A stretch of 64,000 nt of DNA from Eurosta solidaginis (GCF_040869045.1 NC_090319.1:393343601-393407600), one strand, 5' to 3'. Shown: positions 42,031 to 53,479, numbered from the stretch's first letter. Made by a program: numbers and translations. The notes: generated by a model from the sequence alone, not told the origin.

Positions 42031-42380
42031 ACGGGTCACCCTGGTCCACATTTTGGTCGATATCTGGAAAACGTCTTCACATATACAACTACCACCACTC
42101 CCTTTTAAAACTCTCATTAATACCTTTAATTTGATACCAATATCGTACAAACACATTCTAGAGTCACCCCTGGTCCACCTTTATGGCGATATCTCGAAAA
42201 ACCGTCCACCTATAGAACTAAGCCCCACGCCCTTTTAAAATACTCATTAACACCTTTAATTTGATACCCATATTGTACAAACTTATTCTAGAGTCACCCC
42301 TGGTCCACCTTTATGGCGATATCTCGAAAAGGCGACCACCTATACAACTACCACCACTCCCTTTTAAAACCCTCATATTA
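42031..42380. repeat. Tandem repeat, 130-bp period, 2.7 units
   Basis: Units start at about 42031, 42161 and 42291 with GAGTCACCCCTGGTCCACCT (first unit diverged). Each contains GGCGATATCTCGAAAA, CCCTTTTAAAA and CACCTTTAATTTGATACC. The period is exactly 130 bp between units 2 and 3. Confidence 0.88.
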
Positions 42381-42800
42381 ATTACTTCTATTTCTGAAGT
42401 TAGCAGTCGGTAGTTTTTAAGCGTTTTTTTTATTAAACTATTTGAATAAGTATCAAAGAACTAGTCTTAAAAGTTTGACATTTTTTTAACTACAAAAACC
42501 TTAACAGCTGAAATTGATAATCAAATGCGAACTACCGACCAAGAACTTTAACAAACCATGCGTGGATACGACTAAAGTTAATTTACATTCTCCAAATATT
42601 CCATTTTTCATAACACATAGTTCAAACATATAATAATACTACTAAGAAACCTAAAAATAACAAATTAGTTCAATGGTATCCAACGAATACCAATAGCCCG
42701 AATCTAATGAAATAGACTTGTGCATTAAAACAATTTATTTTTAAATCTTACAACTTACATCCGTGACATTGATGGCATCCATCGGATACTGCAATCGACG
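42381..42800. other. AT-rich intergenic stretch
   Basis: No gene or repeat recognised. Confidence 0.45.
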
Positions 42801-43097
42801 GCTGAGTGGAATATCGCTCGTATCTCGGCTGTCAGTTCGAGAACGCCCTATCTGAGAATGTTTTTCAAAAAAACCATATTTCAGTTTTTCTTTTGAAAAC
42901 GACCTATCTCAGAACTCGATTGAAGAACGCCCAAAATGTTTCTCATAAACGTCCTAGCTTATGTCACAAATTTATTAAATTTAAGCTGAGATAGAGCGTT
43001 TTTGAAACAAGTTCTGAAATAGGGCGTTATTCCAAAATTTTCTGGGATAGGGCGTTTTCGAAACGGCGGCAGAGATACGGCGATATTCCACTCAGCA
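42801..43097. repeat. Palindromic MITE
   Basis: GCTGAGTGGAATATCGC at the left and GCGATATTCCACTCAGC-like sequence at the right are the ends. The inverted match continues inward through GTATCTC.GC.G.C and AACGCCCTATC / GATAGGGCGTT. Nearly the whole 297-bp unit can fold into one long imperfect hairpin. Within it the CGCCCTATCTGAGAA theme recurs. Confidence 0.82.
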
Positions 43098-43469
43098 GTG
43101 GAAAAATCAGATTATTACAAAGTTTTTACACGAATTTCCCATCAATAAAGTTAAATTTTACATAAAATTGTATAAGTTCTTTCGAAGGAACGTATTATAA
43201 AAAACACACATTTCTTTGGTGAAAATTTGAAAAACTTATACAGAGTGTGCTTTACGTTTAATTTTCAACATACTTAAAAACCTTAATTTTAGGTCATTGT
43301 GAGCAACATAGAACATGAGAACATAGTCAACTGCAGGCAAATAAAGAAGTGGTAGATTTTTAAAAAAAGTGGTAGGAGTGGTAGATCCGGATTTTAGCCT
43401 AAATAGTGGTAGATCTACCACTATAGTGGTAGAGTGACAACATTGTCTATAGCTGGTTTTTTTACATGT
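43098..43469. other. AT-rich stretch with GTGGTAGAT repeats
   Basis: At 43348-43438 the string GTGGTAGA recurs at least five times, in part as GTGGTAGATCTACCAC, a perfect palindrome. No gene seen. Confidence 0.55.
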
Positions 43470-43963
43470 ATATGTTTTTTTTTTTTTGTTTTTTTTTTTA
43501 CGAGGAGGGAGCATCGAAAGCCTCATAGTCAGTGTGGGACTTTAACCGCACTAAACCTCCTACCGTCTGAGTACCATTTACCCCCCGGTACTACCGTCAA
43601 GTATTCCGTCGGGAGGTAGGTTGAGCACTAAGCTCTACGTCTGTCGGGGTCACGTTGCTGTACTTAGATAGTGCCGCGGTATGGTTAACGCTGGGACTGA
43701 CACGCCCTGCTTACTACCTGAATGGGCTTGACGCATACCTCTTCTACGAATATTAGCAAGCCTACCTTAAGCACTGTGCATATAGTGCTTGTGGCATGCT
43801 TGTGCGTTCGACTACTTGTATTGTAGGGTTTTGTTTTTTATATATGTATATATGTGTAAATAAATTATACATTTTTTTTTTTTTATTATTTTTTTCGGGT
43901 TTTCCGTTTTCCATTTCATATTTTTTTTTCCACAATACGTAACGGGGCTTTCCTCGTACTTCC

Positions 43964-44304
43964 ACCGGTTGGATAGGTCTTCTCTCCAATCCGAGCATAA
44001 ACTCTGATTACATGTGAGACGTTTACCCTCATACTCGACGTTTCTACGGTTGCAGAGGCCTTGTCTCCAATCCGTAGGTTTGTCGTTGCGTGTATGTTGA
44101 CTGCTTTTGGTCGCACGGTTGAAGAGGCCGTGTCTCCAATCCGTGCTTTATTCCTTCACCTGGGGCAATATTCGAACGGTTGAAGAGGCCTTGTCTCCAA
44201 TCCGTCGCCTGTTTTGCTATTACATTACCTACATATATTACGGTATTTTCTTATTTTATCATTCTCACGCCGCTAATTGTACGGAGGCCTTGCATCCAAT
44301 ACGT
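43964..44304 (-). repeat. Five hairpin-forming 30-bp repeats in the LINE-R 3' region
   Basis: Units at 43964-43994, 44046-44075, 44115-44144, 44176-44205 and 44281-44304. The best three are 30 bp, ACGGTTGAAGA, then GGCCTTG, then TCTCCAATCCGT. The first and last blocks are near-inverse complements, so each unit can form a hairpin with a 7-nt loop. Spacing is irregular (40-75 bp of unrelated sequence), unlike a simple tandem repeat. Confidence 0.85.
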
Positions 44305-44527
44305 GCTCAGCTCGTTCCCATCCACCTTAGCAATTTGTTATCCACCCACACAACTCGACTGTTCAATGTTCGCTGCTGCGCCGTAGCCTTTCAAGACTTC
44401 GTAGACACTTCATTATTTCCGCTATTACATCGCACGCCGCTGACCATTTTACCTTGCTTTGTAGCATGCATCCAACAATTGTTTCAGGAGTGTAATCCTC
44501 TCCAAATATTCTGCACAGTTTGCATCT

Positions 44528-47291
44528 CTAGCTATAGAACCTAGGATACTCGAAAAATACATGGTAAACATCTTCTACTGTATCGCCGCCGCAGTGATCG
44601 CATATGTTGTTAGGCTCGTGATTTAATCGGTGCAAATATTCCTTAAAGCATCCGTGACCACTCAGAAACTGTGTGAGGGAGAAATCCACCTCGCCGTGCT
44701 TTCTACATATCCATATATTAATATCTGGGATACATCGGTGTGTCCAGCGACCATTTGTTGAGGCATTCCACCTGAGCTGCCAGTTCTGCATGCTTCGCTC
44801 TCGTGCTCCGTTACGTGAGCTTTGATCCCGATAAATCGTCGCTGCTTCTTTTGCTAATATGTCTATAGGACACATTCCTGCGATGATTAGTGCTGCGTCG
44901 TCAGAGACAGTTTTAAAGGCGCTACAGACGCGTAGTGCACACAGGCGGTAAGGCTACTTTACCCCGCGGAAGTATGATTTATACCCGTGGGCTGATGCCA
45001 AACAGGAGCCCCGTAAAGTATTTGGCTTTTTATAACGCCAGCTAGAAGTTGACGCCGTCGTTGCTTTGGTCCTCTTGCATTTATCATTATCCTAGATAAT
45101 GCTGCTACGGGTTTTGCTACCTTTCCATTGGCATACTCTAAGTGGGATTTGAATGACAACCTCCTGTCTATCACAACCCCCAAGTATTTTATTGCAGGCA
45201 GCGTGTCGATGTCATGGCGGCCGATTCTTATAGTGACCTGCTCCACCCTTTTCCTACTTGATATGAGTACAGCCTCTGTTTTTTGTTCCGCCAGCTGCAG
45301 TCCATTTTCGTAAGCCACGATTGAACCATCGCTATGCTTGTATTAGATTTGGCGCATATTTCGCCTAGGTGCTTGGCGGTGATTACCAATGCGATATCGT
45401 CCGCGAAGCCGATAATTTTCACCCCATTGGGTACCTTGAGTCGAAATACTCCGTCGTACATAATATTCCAAAGCAGTGGACCGAGCACGGAGCCTTGAGG
45501 AACACCGCCTGTGACGTGAAGCTTTTCTACTCCAGCAGCCGTTTCATATTCCAGCACTCTACCTTCGAAGTAGCTGCGTATGATCCTACGCAGGTAAAGG
45601 GATATGCCTATCTGCTCCAGCGTGTCTAGAATTTTTGCCCAATTGGCAGTGTTGAAGGCATTTTTTACATCTAAAGTAACGATAAGGCAATATTCCTTAG
45701 AGCCTTCGAGCCATCGGGTGCCGCTTATGGCTTCTTGGGCCACTTCCTTCGCCATGTTCACAGCTTGGATGGTGGATCTTCCTTTCCTAAACCCAAACTG
45801 GTTATCGGAAATACCACCCACATCTTCAATTTCTTTTTCGAGTCGATTATAGAGGACTCGCTCAAGAACCTTACCGGCGGAGTCGAGCAGGCAAATGGGC
45901 CTGTAGCTAGATGGTTCCGCCGTATTTTTACCAAACTTTGGCAGCAGGACCAGCTTTTGTCGTTTTCATATTGTAGGAAATGTCCCCTCAGCCAAGCATG
46001 CATTAAATAGTTCCGCAAATGTTGGCGTGTTATAAGTGAGAGCTAGTTTGAGTGCTCTGTTTGGTACCCCGTCTGGGCCAGGAGACTTGCGGTCTTGCAG
46101 TCTATTCACCGCTTGAAAGACCTCGACGACGGTAACCACGTCAAATGAGTATAGTACGGCGCCTGATGTGGGAGACACTAGCTTCCTTTGCGTGGGAAAT
46201 AAAGTATCTACCACGTTTCTGATAAAAGAGGGGCATGTTGGCATCGCCTCTCCTTTATGTTTCAATTTCTTAAAAACCAATTTATAAGCTGTGCCCCAAG
46301 GGTCATTCTCGACGTCATCGCAAAGCTTGAGAAAGCATTCGCGCTTACTATCTTTTATTGCTCTCTTAAGTGCGAGTCGCGCGCTTTTGTAGGTAGCTCT
46401 GCACTCTAGAAATTCCGGTCTCCCTCTGGCTCGTTGATAGCGCCTCCTAGCCTGAATACACTCTCTCCTTAGGGAGTGTATGCGCTCGTTCCACCAAAAT
46501 GTGGAACAATGTTGTTTGCGCTTGGGCTTTCTAGTAATTGACGCATCGCATGCTGCTCTAATATCCGCCATTAATTTATTCGCCATGTCGTTAGCACTTC
46601 CTCTATGTTCGACTGTTGTCAACATTAGCTTGAAAATGTCGGCGTCGAAAGTATTGATATTCCAACCTCTGTTTTTTAGGGGTGGCTGTATAGTGGGCCG
46701 CCCTCCCCCCTCGAGGTTGTTGTCCACCACAATCGCTGAGTGATCGCTTTGGGTATAGCAATCACTGATTTTCCACTCACCCAACCTGTAGAGATTGGCA
46801 CTGACAAAAAAAAAGAAGAAGGTGTTTTGCCCACCCACGTTAAGGAGCGCTACATCAAGGCATGCAAATGCTTCGAGCAGAGCCCTCCCTTTGGGATGTG
46901 TTCTCTGTGAGCCCCACACTATAGCCCATGCATTAAAGTCTCTCGCGATGACAAAACGCTCCCGCAACGTCGCATCCATGGCTATTTTCCCGACGATTTC
47001 TTCGAACGCGTCCAGCGACGTACTAGGTGGTATATAGCAACTGTAAACGTAAATGCCATCAATCTTACCGCATACGAATCCTCGTTCCTTAAGTATTAAT
47101 TCCGCATATAAGGGATTATGTCTGCAGGACCAAATAGCAGTCTTGCTCAATTCGTCTTGTATCCAATTCGCAGTCTTCGCTCTGTAGGGCTCACTAAGAA
47201 GTGCTAAGTCAATCTTCAACTCCAAAACTGTTTGTGCCATAAGGTCCTGGGCTGCTTCACAATGGTTAAGATTAAGTTGCAATAATCTCAT
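44528..47291 (-). pseudogene. LINE-R ORF2: endonuclease plus reverse transcriptase, several breaks
   Basis: Starts ATG at 47291, overlapping the ORF1 stop. Frame 47291-45966: endonuclease with LQLNLNHCEAAQDLM, SEPYRA, RDFNAWA (where most relatives have GDFNAWH) and SDHSAI. A T-rich run at the codons for QNTFFFFF replaces the part that normally separates two endonuclease motifs. RT begins with the block ...RKSPGPDGVPNRAL. After a frame break, 45821-45228 carries NQFGFRKGRST, LDVKNAFNTANW, GVPQGSVLGPLLW and the catalytic FADD. After another, 45318-44959 carries IKYLGVVID. The last frame, 44875-44528, carries GHGCFKEYLHR and CDHCGG ... HVFFE, the C-terminal HCCC motif of R1-type elements. At least three frame breaks make it inactive. 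Confidence 0.87.
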
Positions 47292-48553
47292 AAAGGTCTT
47301 TGTTTCTGGACCGCTTCTTTATATACTGGGCACTTATAGCCACCAGTGTGATGGTCTGTGCCGCTGAGCCCTCTTCTAGCGCACAATAAGCACTTAAGCG
47401 CGTTAGTGCATGATTTCGCCGCGTGCTCTTGGCCCACGCACTTAAAGCAAACGCCTTTGAGATTGGATTCGGTGCCGCAGTTTCTTGCTATGTGTCCGAA
47501 CTCGAGACAGTTAAAGCATCGTTTCGGCTGAACTTTTGCTCGGACTCGGCATATGACCCATCCCATTCGTACTTTACCACTTCTCGTAAGTTCCCGAACT
47601 AACTCGGTGGGTAAAGACATAGTCGCAGTCTGCGTACCGCCGTACGCTTTGCGCAAGGATCGCACACAAGACGGCTTAGCATTGAAGCCTGTAAGCTGTG
47701 TGTTCAGCGCCTGGCAGACCTCTTCAACCGTCGTTACTTCGTCTATATCGCGTATTTCGCACAGAGACTCCTCCTTGAGGGACTTGACATCGGCTTTCCC
47801 TGAGAGAGCTTGTCCTACAGCTGCTTCAAGTTTTGCAGTGTCATTGTCCGACTGCCTACTGAGTTGGAAGAGGAGTTCTCCTTTAGCAGTCTTGCTGATC
47901 TTACGAACCATTGTGTTCATTTCTCTCAGTGACTCTTCATTTTTAACAGCTTTAAGGATATCTGCGTATGAGCAATCGCCTGAGCTTTTGATCAGGATTG
48001 CGTCGGGGCGGGCTGGTCTCTGCTTCGGGCGCTTTTGCTTTTTAATCGTCGCCCAACCTCCTCCTTTTTCTGGTTCTTTCACTACTTCTGTTACTTCCTT
48101 CGTTGGTGCGTTCACGACTTCTGAGGTCTTTTGCGCGTTCTTCTTCTTCTTTGGTCGCACCTGCGGCGATGGCGTACCCCCGGATGCGCACTCACGGCCA
48201 CGTTTTGTAGATTTCTGTTGCACGCTTTGTGCCAGAGATGGGGTAGTCTGTGACTGCTTCACTTCCCAGCAAGAATTACTCGTCTTCTTGAGCGCATCCG
48301 TGGCTTGCTCGTAGGAGATCGCAATAGCCTTGACCAAATCCCGAAGGTTTTGGTTAATGGTGCGTTTTCCACTTCCTACAAACTCCTTCATCTCCTTAAT
48401 GAGCTTTCCGAGGCACTGGAAAGCATTTTCGTCGTCTGATCCGCCCTCCGCCCCTGGCTCTGATTCGCTCAGTCTCTGCGAAGAAGCACTAATGGGTGGA
48501 GCGGAACGTGGAGGCGACTGCGCAAGTCTTGACCTCCTGGCGAATGGGTTCAT
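47288..48553 (-). CDS. LINE-R ORF1 (Gag-like RNA-binding protein with three zinc knuckles)
   Basis: 421 residues, uninterrupted, ATG at 48553. The N-terminal part is Ser/Pro-rich, with a Lys-rich basic segment in the middle (VRPKKKKNAQK, KKQKRPKQRPARP). Residues about 215-345 resemble the RNA-binding region of R1-type ORF1 proteins. Three Cys-rich knuckles follow: CFNCLEFGHIARNC, CFKCVGQEHAAKSC and CLLCARRG ... HTGGYKC. Such proteins coat the element RNA. The stop overlaps the ORF2 start by the four bases ATGA (47288-47291), an arrangement known from R1-clade LINEs where ORF2 is translated by reinitiation. Intactness with a broken ORF2 suggests recent decay. Confidence 0.9.
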   Translation of the reverse strand: MNPFARRSRLAQSPPRSAPPISASSQRLSESEPGAEGGSDDENAFQCLGKLIKEMKEFVGSGKRTINQNLRDLVKAIAISYEQATDALKKTSNSCWEVKQSQTTPSLAQSVQQKSTKRGRECASGGTPSPQVRPKKKKNAQKTSEVVNAPTKEVTEVVKEPEKGGGWATIKKQKRPKQRPARPDAILIKSSGDCSYADILKAVKNEESLREMNTMVRKISKTAKGELLFQLSRQSDNDTAKLEAAVGQALSGKADVKSLKEESLCEIRDIDEVTTVEEVCQALNTQLTGFNAKPSCVRSLRKAYGGTQTATMSLPTELVRELTRSGKVRMGWVICRVRAKVQPKRCFNCLEFGHIARNCGTESNLKGVCFKCVGQEHAAKSCTNALKCLLCARRGLSGTDHHTGGYKCPVYKEAVQKQRPL

Positions 48554-48570
48554 ACTACTGTCTTCGTATA

Positions 48571-48908
48571 TGTATATCCATACATATGCAATATAAATTT
48601 ATTTACGATTATGAAATTGTTGCGCAGAAAATAAGTTCTGCTGAATATGTATGTCAGGCTGATGTGAAATGAACATCCATACATACCTTTTTCGAATAAA
48701 TACATACATGCATTTGCAAAGATTTGAGCCTTTTATAAGGCTTATTTCATATGACCAAAAGGCTTATGACACATCAGGCCTTAATTCAATACGGAATATC
48801 AATTGTATAGCATATTCCTTACAATACTCCTATCATCGGGCATAAGGTTTGTCTGAAAGATAACGTTATATATAAGGCCCATTCCCATATAAAGTAAAGT
48901 TTATATAA
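48571..48908. repeat. Flank of LINE-R; dispersed repeat fragment
   Basis: CCTTTTATAAGGCTTATTTCA...GGCTTAT.ACA..AGGCCT recurs at about 54660-54715. Non-coding. Confidence 0.55.
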
Positions 48909-50190
48909 CCCTTTCAGACCCATGAGCGCTTGCGCAGTTTTTAAAATTTTTGGTTATATTCCTGTTTGTGTGCTCCAGAAATGGAAATAACTCATTTTAG
49001 AAGTTAATCCTATGTCCTTCCTACACTTTAAGGACTCGCACAATTGATGCATGTGGGCCCATCTTTCATTAAAAAACGTGATTATTCAACATTGCTGATT
49101 TCGGAAATATATTTATTTGTCAAAGTGATATTTTTTGAAACAATTTTTAGGCTTGGAGAAGCACAAAAAATCATTACATTTTTCACATCTAGTGCGTGTA
49201 CGTGATGAATACCCTTTACGACTACACATTTTTGCGGAATTTAAGTCCTCCTCGGATGCCCAATGATGAAATCCATCTTGACGTTTTTCGTTACATCGAT
49301 GCTCTTCAAGACGACTCCCCTTTGGAGGCAAAATTTCTTCCTCATTTTCGGTATCTGATTCAGAAAACCATTCCATGTTCTTGTTTTTTTCGATGCAAAC
49401 GAGTGCTTCGGCTACAGAAAGCCGAAAAGCTTAGAGGTCTAATATATCTTTCGAAGGAGTTTCGCTTAACATCGCAATTGGACTACATCCAAATGCAGAA
49501 GACACTAATAATACAGATTTAGAATCCTTCCATTGCACGATAGCATGTTTATAATCAGGACTACAGAATTCCTCCATGTATCCTCTTTTCATTTTTCTTT
49601 CTTCAGTCATAGTGATACACTTAACTCTATTTTTCATAATCGTTCCAGTAGCGAATATTCACTTCGCCAAAAGTCGATCTAAAGGAGGCAGCGTTGTAAA
49701 ATACCTATCAGAAAATACTTTGAAACCTTTAGGAAGAGTTTTATAAATCACAAAACAAATGTTGGTCCAACTACTAGATCTTCTTCTGCAATTGACGTGG
49801 TTTTGCCTTGATATATTTTAAAATCCAGCACCATACTTCTGATGTTGGAAGCTCTTCATTTTTCAGTCCGATACCTTTTGGTTTGTTTGGGAGGCCTTGT
49901 TTAATCGGGCAACGACCGGTAAAAGGAATCATTTGTTCGTCAATTGAATACCGACTATTCTCGTTCCTAGGAATACGGGTCGGAATTTTCTGTCAGTGCT
50001 TTCACACGGCAAGTAATTTTTGTCCAGCAGCTCGTCATCACTGCTGAAATATTCCAAATCGGAATCAAATAAAGCTCCAAGAATATCTTCTGTCAATATT
50101 TCTAAAAAAAATTTACATACTTTAAATGACATGAGGCCCAATGAGCACAATTGATGCGCTTCAAAACGTATGATCGAAAACTTCACTATA
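48909..50190 (-). pseudogene. piggyBac-like transposon remnant
   Basis: Minus-strand frames read, in order, 50186-49929 (N-terminal acidic part and ILTEDILGALF), then a stretch reading [20 protein letters not shown], then 49637-49431 (KNRVKCITMTEERKMKRGYM ... VQWKDSKSVLLVSS). Last is 49376-49113, ending in the cysteine-rich tail RTRCEKCNDFLCFSKPKNCF, typical of piggyBac transposases. The frames are broken and parts are missing. At the left CCCTTTCAGACCCATGAGCG (48909-48928) resembles a piggyBac end, but the neighbouring bases are TATAA instead of a clean TTAA. The right end was not found. Confidence 0.8.
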
Positions 50191-50716
50191 ATACTAAAAT
50201 TTAGTATATGTTTATCTAATTAATGCATAATTCAATTTAAAACACCGCTAATTGATTTTTAATTAATATTATACTGTTTTCACACAGAAACTTAATGATC
50301 TCATTTCACCTTCTAAGGAAATCGTAAATTTTTTGCTTTCACACAGAAGTAACTGCTCGATTAGGATGAAATGCCAAGCGAATAAAATGACAATGCTATA
50401 TGACAGACAATGACATTTACTTTGACAAATGACATTTTTGAGCACTGAACACACCGAAAACTAAGAAGCTGAACGCTGCCAACAGAGTTGCATTGTGCTT
50501 TTGACTTCATTAGGCATTCGATTAGTTACTAATGAAATAATTATAGATTCGAAACTTGTATGGAAGATTGAGCTCAATAAACGTCTTAATGTAGAAAACT
50601 GCCTTTATTATTCAATAAGCCGTGTGTGTGAAAATAGTATTACAACTTACTTGAGCGGCTCATATTCACGAATGACGAAATCATAATTACCACGATGCGA
50701 TTTGCGAGCCAGCGGG
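50191..50716. other. Intergenic, no feature seen
   Basis: AT-rich and without a recognisable gene. Confidence 0.4.
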
Positions 50717-52270
50717 CAGGGCCGTAGAGAGAAAATCCGGGCCCGGGACTAAATAATTTACGGGCCCCCTATAAAAATCCACTAACACATTTGATTAATT
50801 TGATGGATTACATAAAAAAAATTTTTTGCCACATCAACTAAATGATTTTTGGACTAAGAGCTGAAAATAAAATTAACACAGAATATTTACTTTTTATACT
50901 CTTTTATTGTAACGTAGAAACAAAATTCTCTTTAACAGCCACATATTGTATCAAATACTCTTTTCTAGTTATGTTCGACTTGTATTTTTCGACAAATTTT
51001 GCTGCGCTCGCCCGAACCGTAGTTTCATCCATGTCTTCAAATTGCCACAAAAAGGAAAACGTCTCGCTCTCATAGCTGCAAATCGTTCAGTAATGCCAGT
51101 GATTACCGAATCAACGATCACCAGGAATGTATTGTTTTTTAAATCACTCTGAATCATCCGTAATCATCTCATTTAAATTATCTTCAGAACGTCTTTTGGG
51201 CTTTCTCTTTCGAATGTCCGGAAACTTTGGCGAGATGTTCAATTGAATAGCAACTGTTTTGCATACGTTTAAAACTGTCTCGCATTGGTTCCTGATCAAC
51301 TTCAAATCAGCTAATAAGGCATTTAGATGTCGGACCTCAACATCTATGGTGGCGTCTCTAGCTTGGAGTACCACGTTTCTTTCATTAGTGGTAGTCAGTA
51401 TTTTGAACCAAATTGAGGACAGCAAGATACATTCGAACTTGTTGATGTACTAGAGAATGCCGGTAACATTTCCGTATGCTTGCGCAGTCAAATTTGGCTT
51501 TTGTCGGAAAAACGATGAAGAGAGCTCGGTACATTTTTTTTGAGGATGTCCCATCGTTGCGGACTGCTGCTGAAAACAGTAAAACATTTTTGTACAACTC
51601 CGAAGAAAGTAATTGCAGCCGTACAACATTCTGCACCATCAACACCATATAAATTGAGACTGTGGGTTGCATAAGGCGAGTAACAAGCATTCGAGTTTTT
51701 GTCGAGAATGCGACGTAGTGCTCTGTTGCAAACTCTTTTCATATTGGCGCCGTTATCGTACCCTTGTGCACGACAATCTTCAATCGGATCATATTGGCTT
51801 ATGAGATCTTAAATTCCCACTTAAATGACACTTTTGATGACCTCGACAAATTATTTAGTTGACTTCTTCAGATCGCAAAAACTCATTATTCACGGTACCA
51901 ATATCTAACTCGTTTAAATAATCTGGTCTTTGATACAGAGTTGGTGATATTGTTGGAAGACTTTTTGAAGATGAACCTTCATCAGTGTCACCACGAAAAC
52001 TTTACGATTTTGGATTCACGTAAACATACATTTTTGTTTGCTTTTTTTATTGTCTCCTCAGGCCCAGGCAAAAAATTATAATCAATATTCGTTGCTTTTG
52101 AAATTCGGCTTAAAATTGCACATGGGACAACTAAAGACTCTCCTGAATTAAAAAAAATGTCTTAGTACCTCTAAATCGCGGGCCCCCTGAGGAACACATT
52201 TTTGTTTCATGTTTTTATTGTCTCCTCAGGCCCAGGCAAAAAATCATAATCAATATTCGTTGCTTTTGAA
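50717..52270 (-). pseudogene. hAT (ZMYM1-like) transposon remnant 2
   Basis: Starts at the left with CAGGGCCGTAGAGAG, a hAT-type end. Minus-strand frames 51742-51488 (VCNRALRRILDKNSNACYSP, ATHSLNLYGVDGAECC, SSSPQRWDILKK) and 51425-50969 (DVEVRHLNALLADLKLIRNQ, GITERFAAMRARRFPFCGN) are consecutive parts of a ZMYM1-like hAT transposase. The C-terminal dimerisation part, present at 7.5-8.0 kb, is missing. A segment of about 75 bp around GTCTCCTCAGGCCCAGGCAA occurs twice (52025-52100 and 52196-52270). The right end is not identifiable. Confidence 0.8.
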
Positions 52271-53080
52271 CCATATTTTAACCTAATTATAAGTCTACCT
52301 GCTCTTATAAAATCAGATTTGCACAGGACTTATTATAAGACACCAAATGACTTGAAATTCCTTTATTCATTTTAATAATCACCCATTTAAAAACTCTTTT
52401 TAAACAAGAAAAGATTGGTTATCTGTCATAGAAAATTCATTTTCAGTTGCTACTTTTTGAAAGTTTTTTTAAACTCCTTTGGTGAGACCAATTGGCGCCG
52501 GTTGACAGAGAGAAGAAGAAGAACCGTTTAAACTGTTAAGCGCCAATAAAGTAAGTACTGAAGTATTCGGGCGGCAGTAGCTTCGCCAGCCCGGAGAGCG
52601 TGTATCAGCAGAGTATTTCTGAAACACGCACTTCCCGCCAACGTGTAGGAAAGATTAAAAAGTCAGTATTCCGAAAACTTGAAATAGAACTACTCAGGCA
52701 GCGAGAGATACGGAATTTACATCTTTTATGGGATCCTTGAAAAGACATAAAGTAGATTTACTTACTGGAACTAGTTTTATCAGTGTAATGATTTTTAAAA
52801 TAAAAAGGAAACACAGTCGTGTTTATGTTCAGGCAATTTTTATTTCTTGTTTTTCTTTACCTTAGTGAAAAGGCTCATTTGTAGCGTAAGTAAGCCTAAA
52901 AAGGCGTTATTATAAGGTGTATGATGTACTTTATTCACCTTTTTTTCAGGAGCAAAACCTGTATTAATTATTGCTTACCCAGTTTTTGCTGGCTACACCC
53001 CACTCAAAGGAAGTTTGCTCGTACAATTTACAGCGAACAGGCAAACGAACCTGTGACTTTTGTGTTACATTTCTCAAAAT
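52271..53080. other. Intergenic region
   Basis: No gene recognised. Confidence 0.4.
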
Positions 53081-53165
53081 TTCACTCTCGTCATTTTTTC
53101 ATAAAGCGCTTAAAGAAGTATAACTTCAAAAACTTGTTTCTAAATTTTTGATGTTGCCGGCGGCC
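53081..53165 (-). repeat. Fragment of the tRNA-derived SINE (see 56770)
   Basis: TTCAAAAACTTGTTTCTAAATTTTTGATG..GC(C)GGCGGCCGC matches the body/head boundary of the SINE at 56940-57052, with most of the tRNA-like head deleted. Confidence 0.55.
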
Positions 53166-53209
53166 GCTTTAGGAATCCTGATACAAATGAAACCTATTTT
53201 TAGCAGTTG

Positions 53210-53410
53210 AGGCATTGGCGAGGCAAATTGGTTCACGGAATCAGGTTGTCGGTGGTGGGATGGCCTAGAAGGCTCTAGTCATTACCGAAATGGCCGGGAT
53301 AGTACCTTATTGGTATTCGTTACCGAAACATACTGTATCTATATCCGGAAAGAGACTGTCAACCCCGATAAAACTCCCCAAACGCTTCACGGAGTGTTTT
53401 TATCGACATG
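53210..53410 (+). repeat. SINE-A, diverged fragment
   Basis: GGGATGGCCTAGAAGG...CCGGGATAGTACCTTATTGGTA...TATCCGGAAAGAGACTGTCAA...AAACTCCCCAAACGCTTCACGGAGTG follows the SINE-A order with about a quarter of the bases changed. It has no (CAA)n tail. Confidence 0.7.
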
Positions 53411-53479
53411 ACACTACATATGTCAGAAACTCCTGCGGATGACGGAATTTTTAAAAATCGGAAAAGACTCGTGCAGAAT

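Larger units (their letters stand above)
43470..48570 (-). mobile_element. R1-type non-LTR retrotransposon (LINE-R), about 5.1 kb
   Basis: A minus-strand LINE with two ORFs (ORF1 48553-47288, ORF2 from 47291). It has a long 3' region with repeated hairpins (43964-44304) and ends in T-rich runs on the plus strand, i.e. a poly(A)-type tail (43471-43499). ORF1 with three zinc knuckles and ORF2 with an apurinic-type endonuclease and a C-terminal HCCC motif place it in the R1 clade. ORF1 is intact, ORF2 is broken. No target duplication was identified. Confidence 0.88.

Noticed and set aside
42031..42380. CRISPR-like array
   Set aside because: Long imperfect 130-bp units without unique spacers, in animal DNA.
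43964..44304. CRISPR array from the 30-bp repeats with spacers
   Set aside because: Spacers vary widely in length, the units differ, and the array sits in the 3' region of a LINE in an animal genome. No cas genes occur.
44107..44544. A 145-codon plus-strand frame in the LINE-R 3' region
   Set aside because: It crosses the hairpin repeats and is antisense to the element, with no family features.
47553..48314. A 253-codon plus-strand frame across LINE-R ORF1
   Set aside because: Antisense shadow of ORF1, whose zinc knuckles prove the minus strand is coding.
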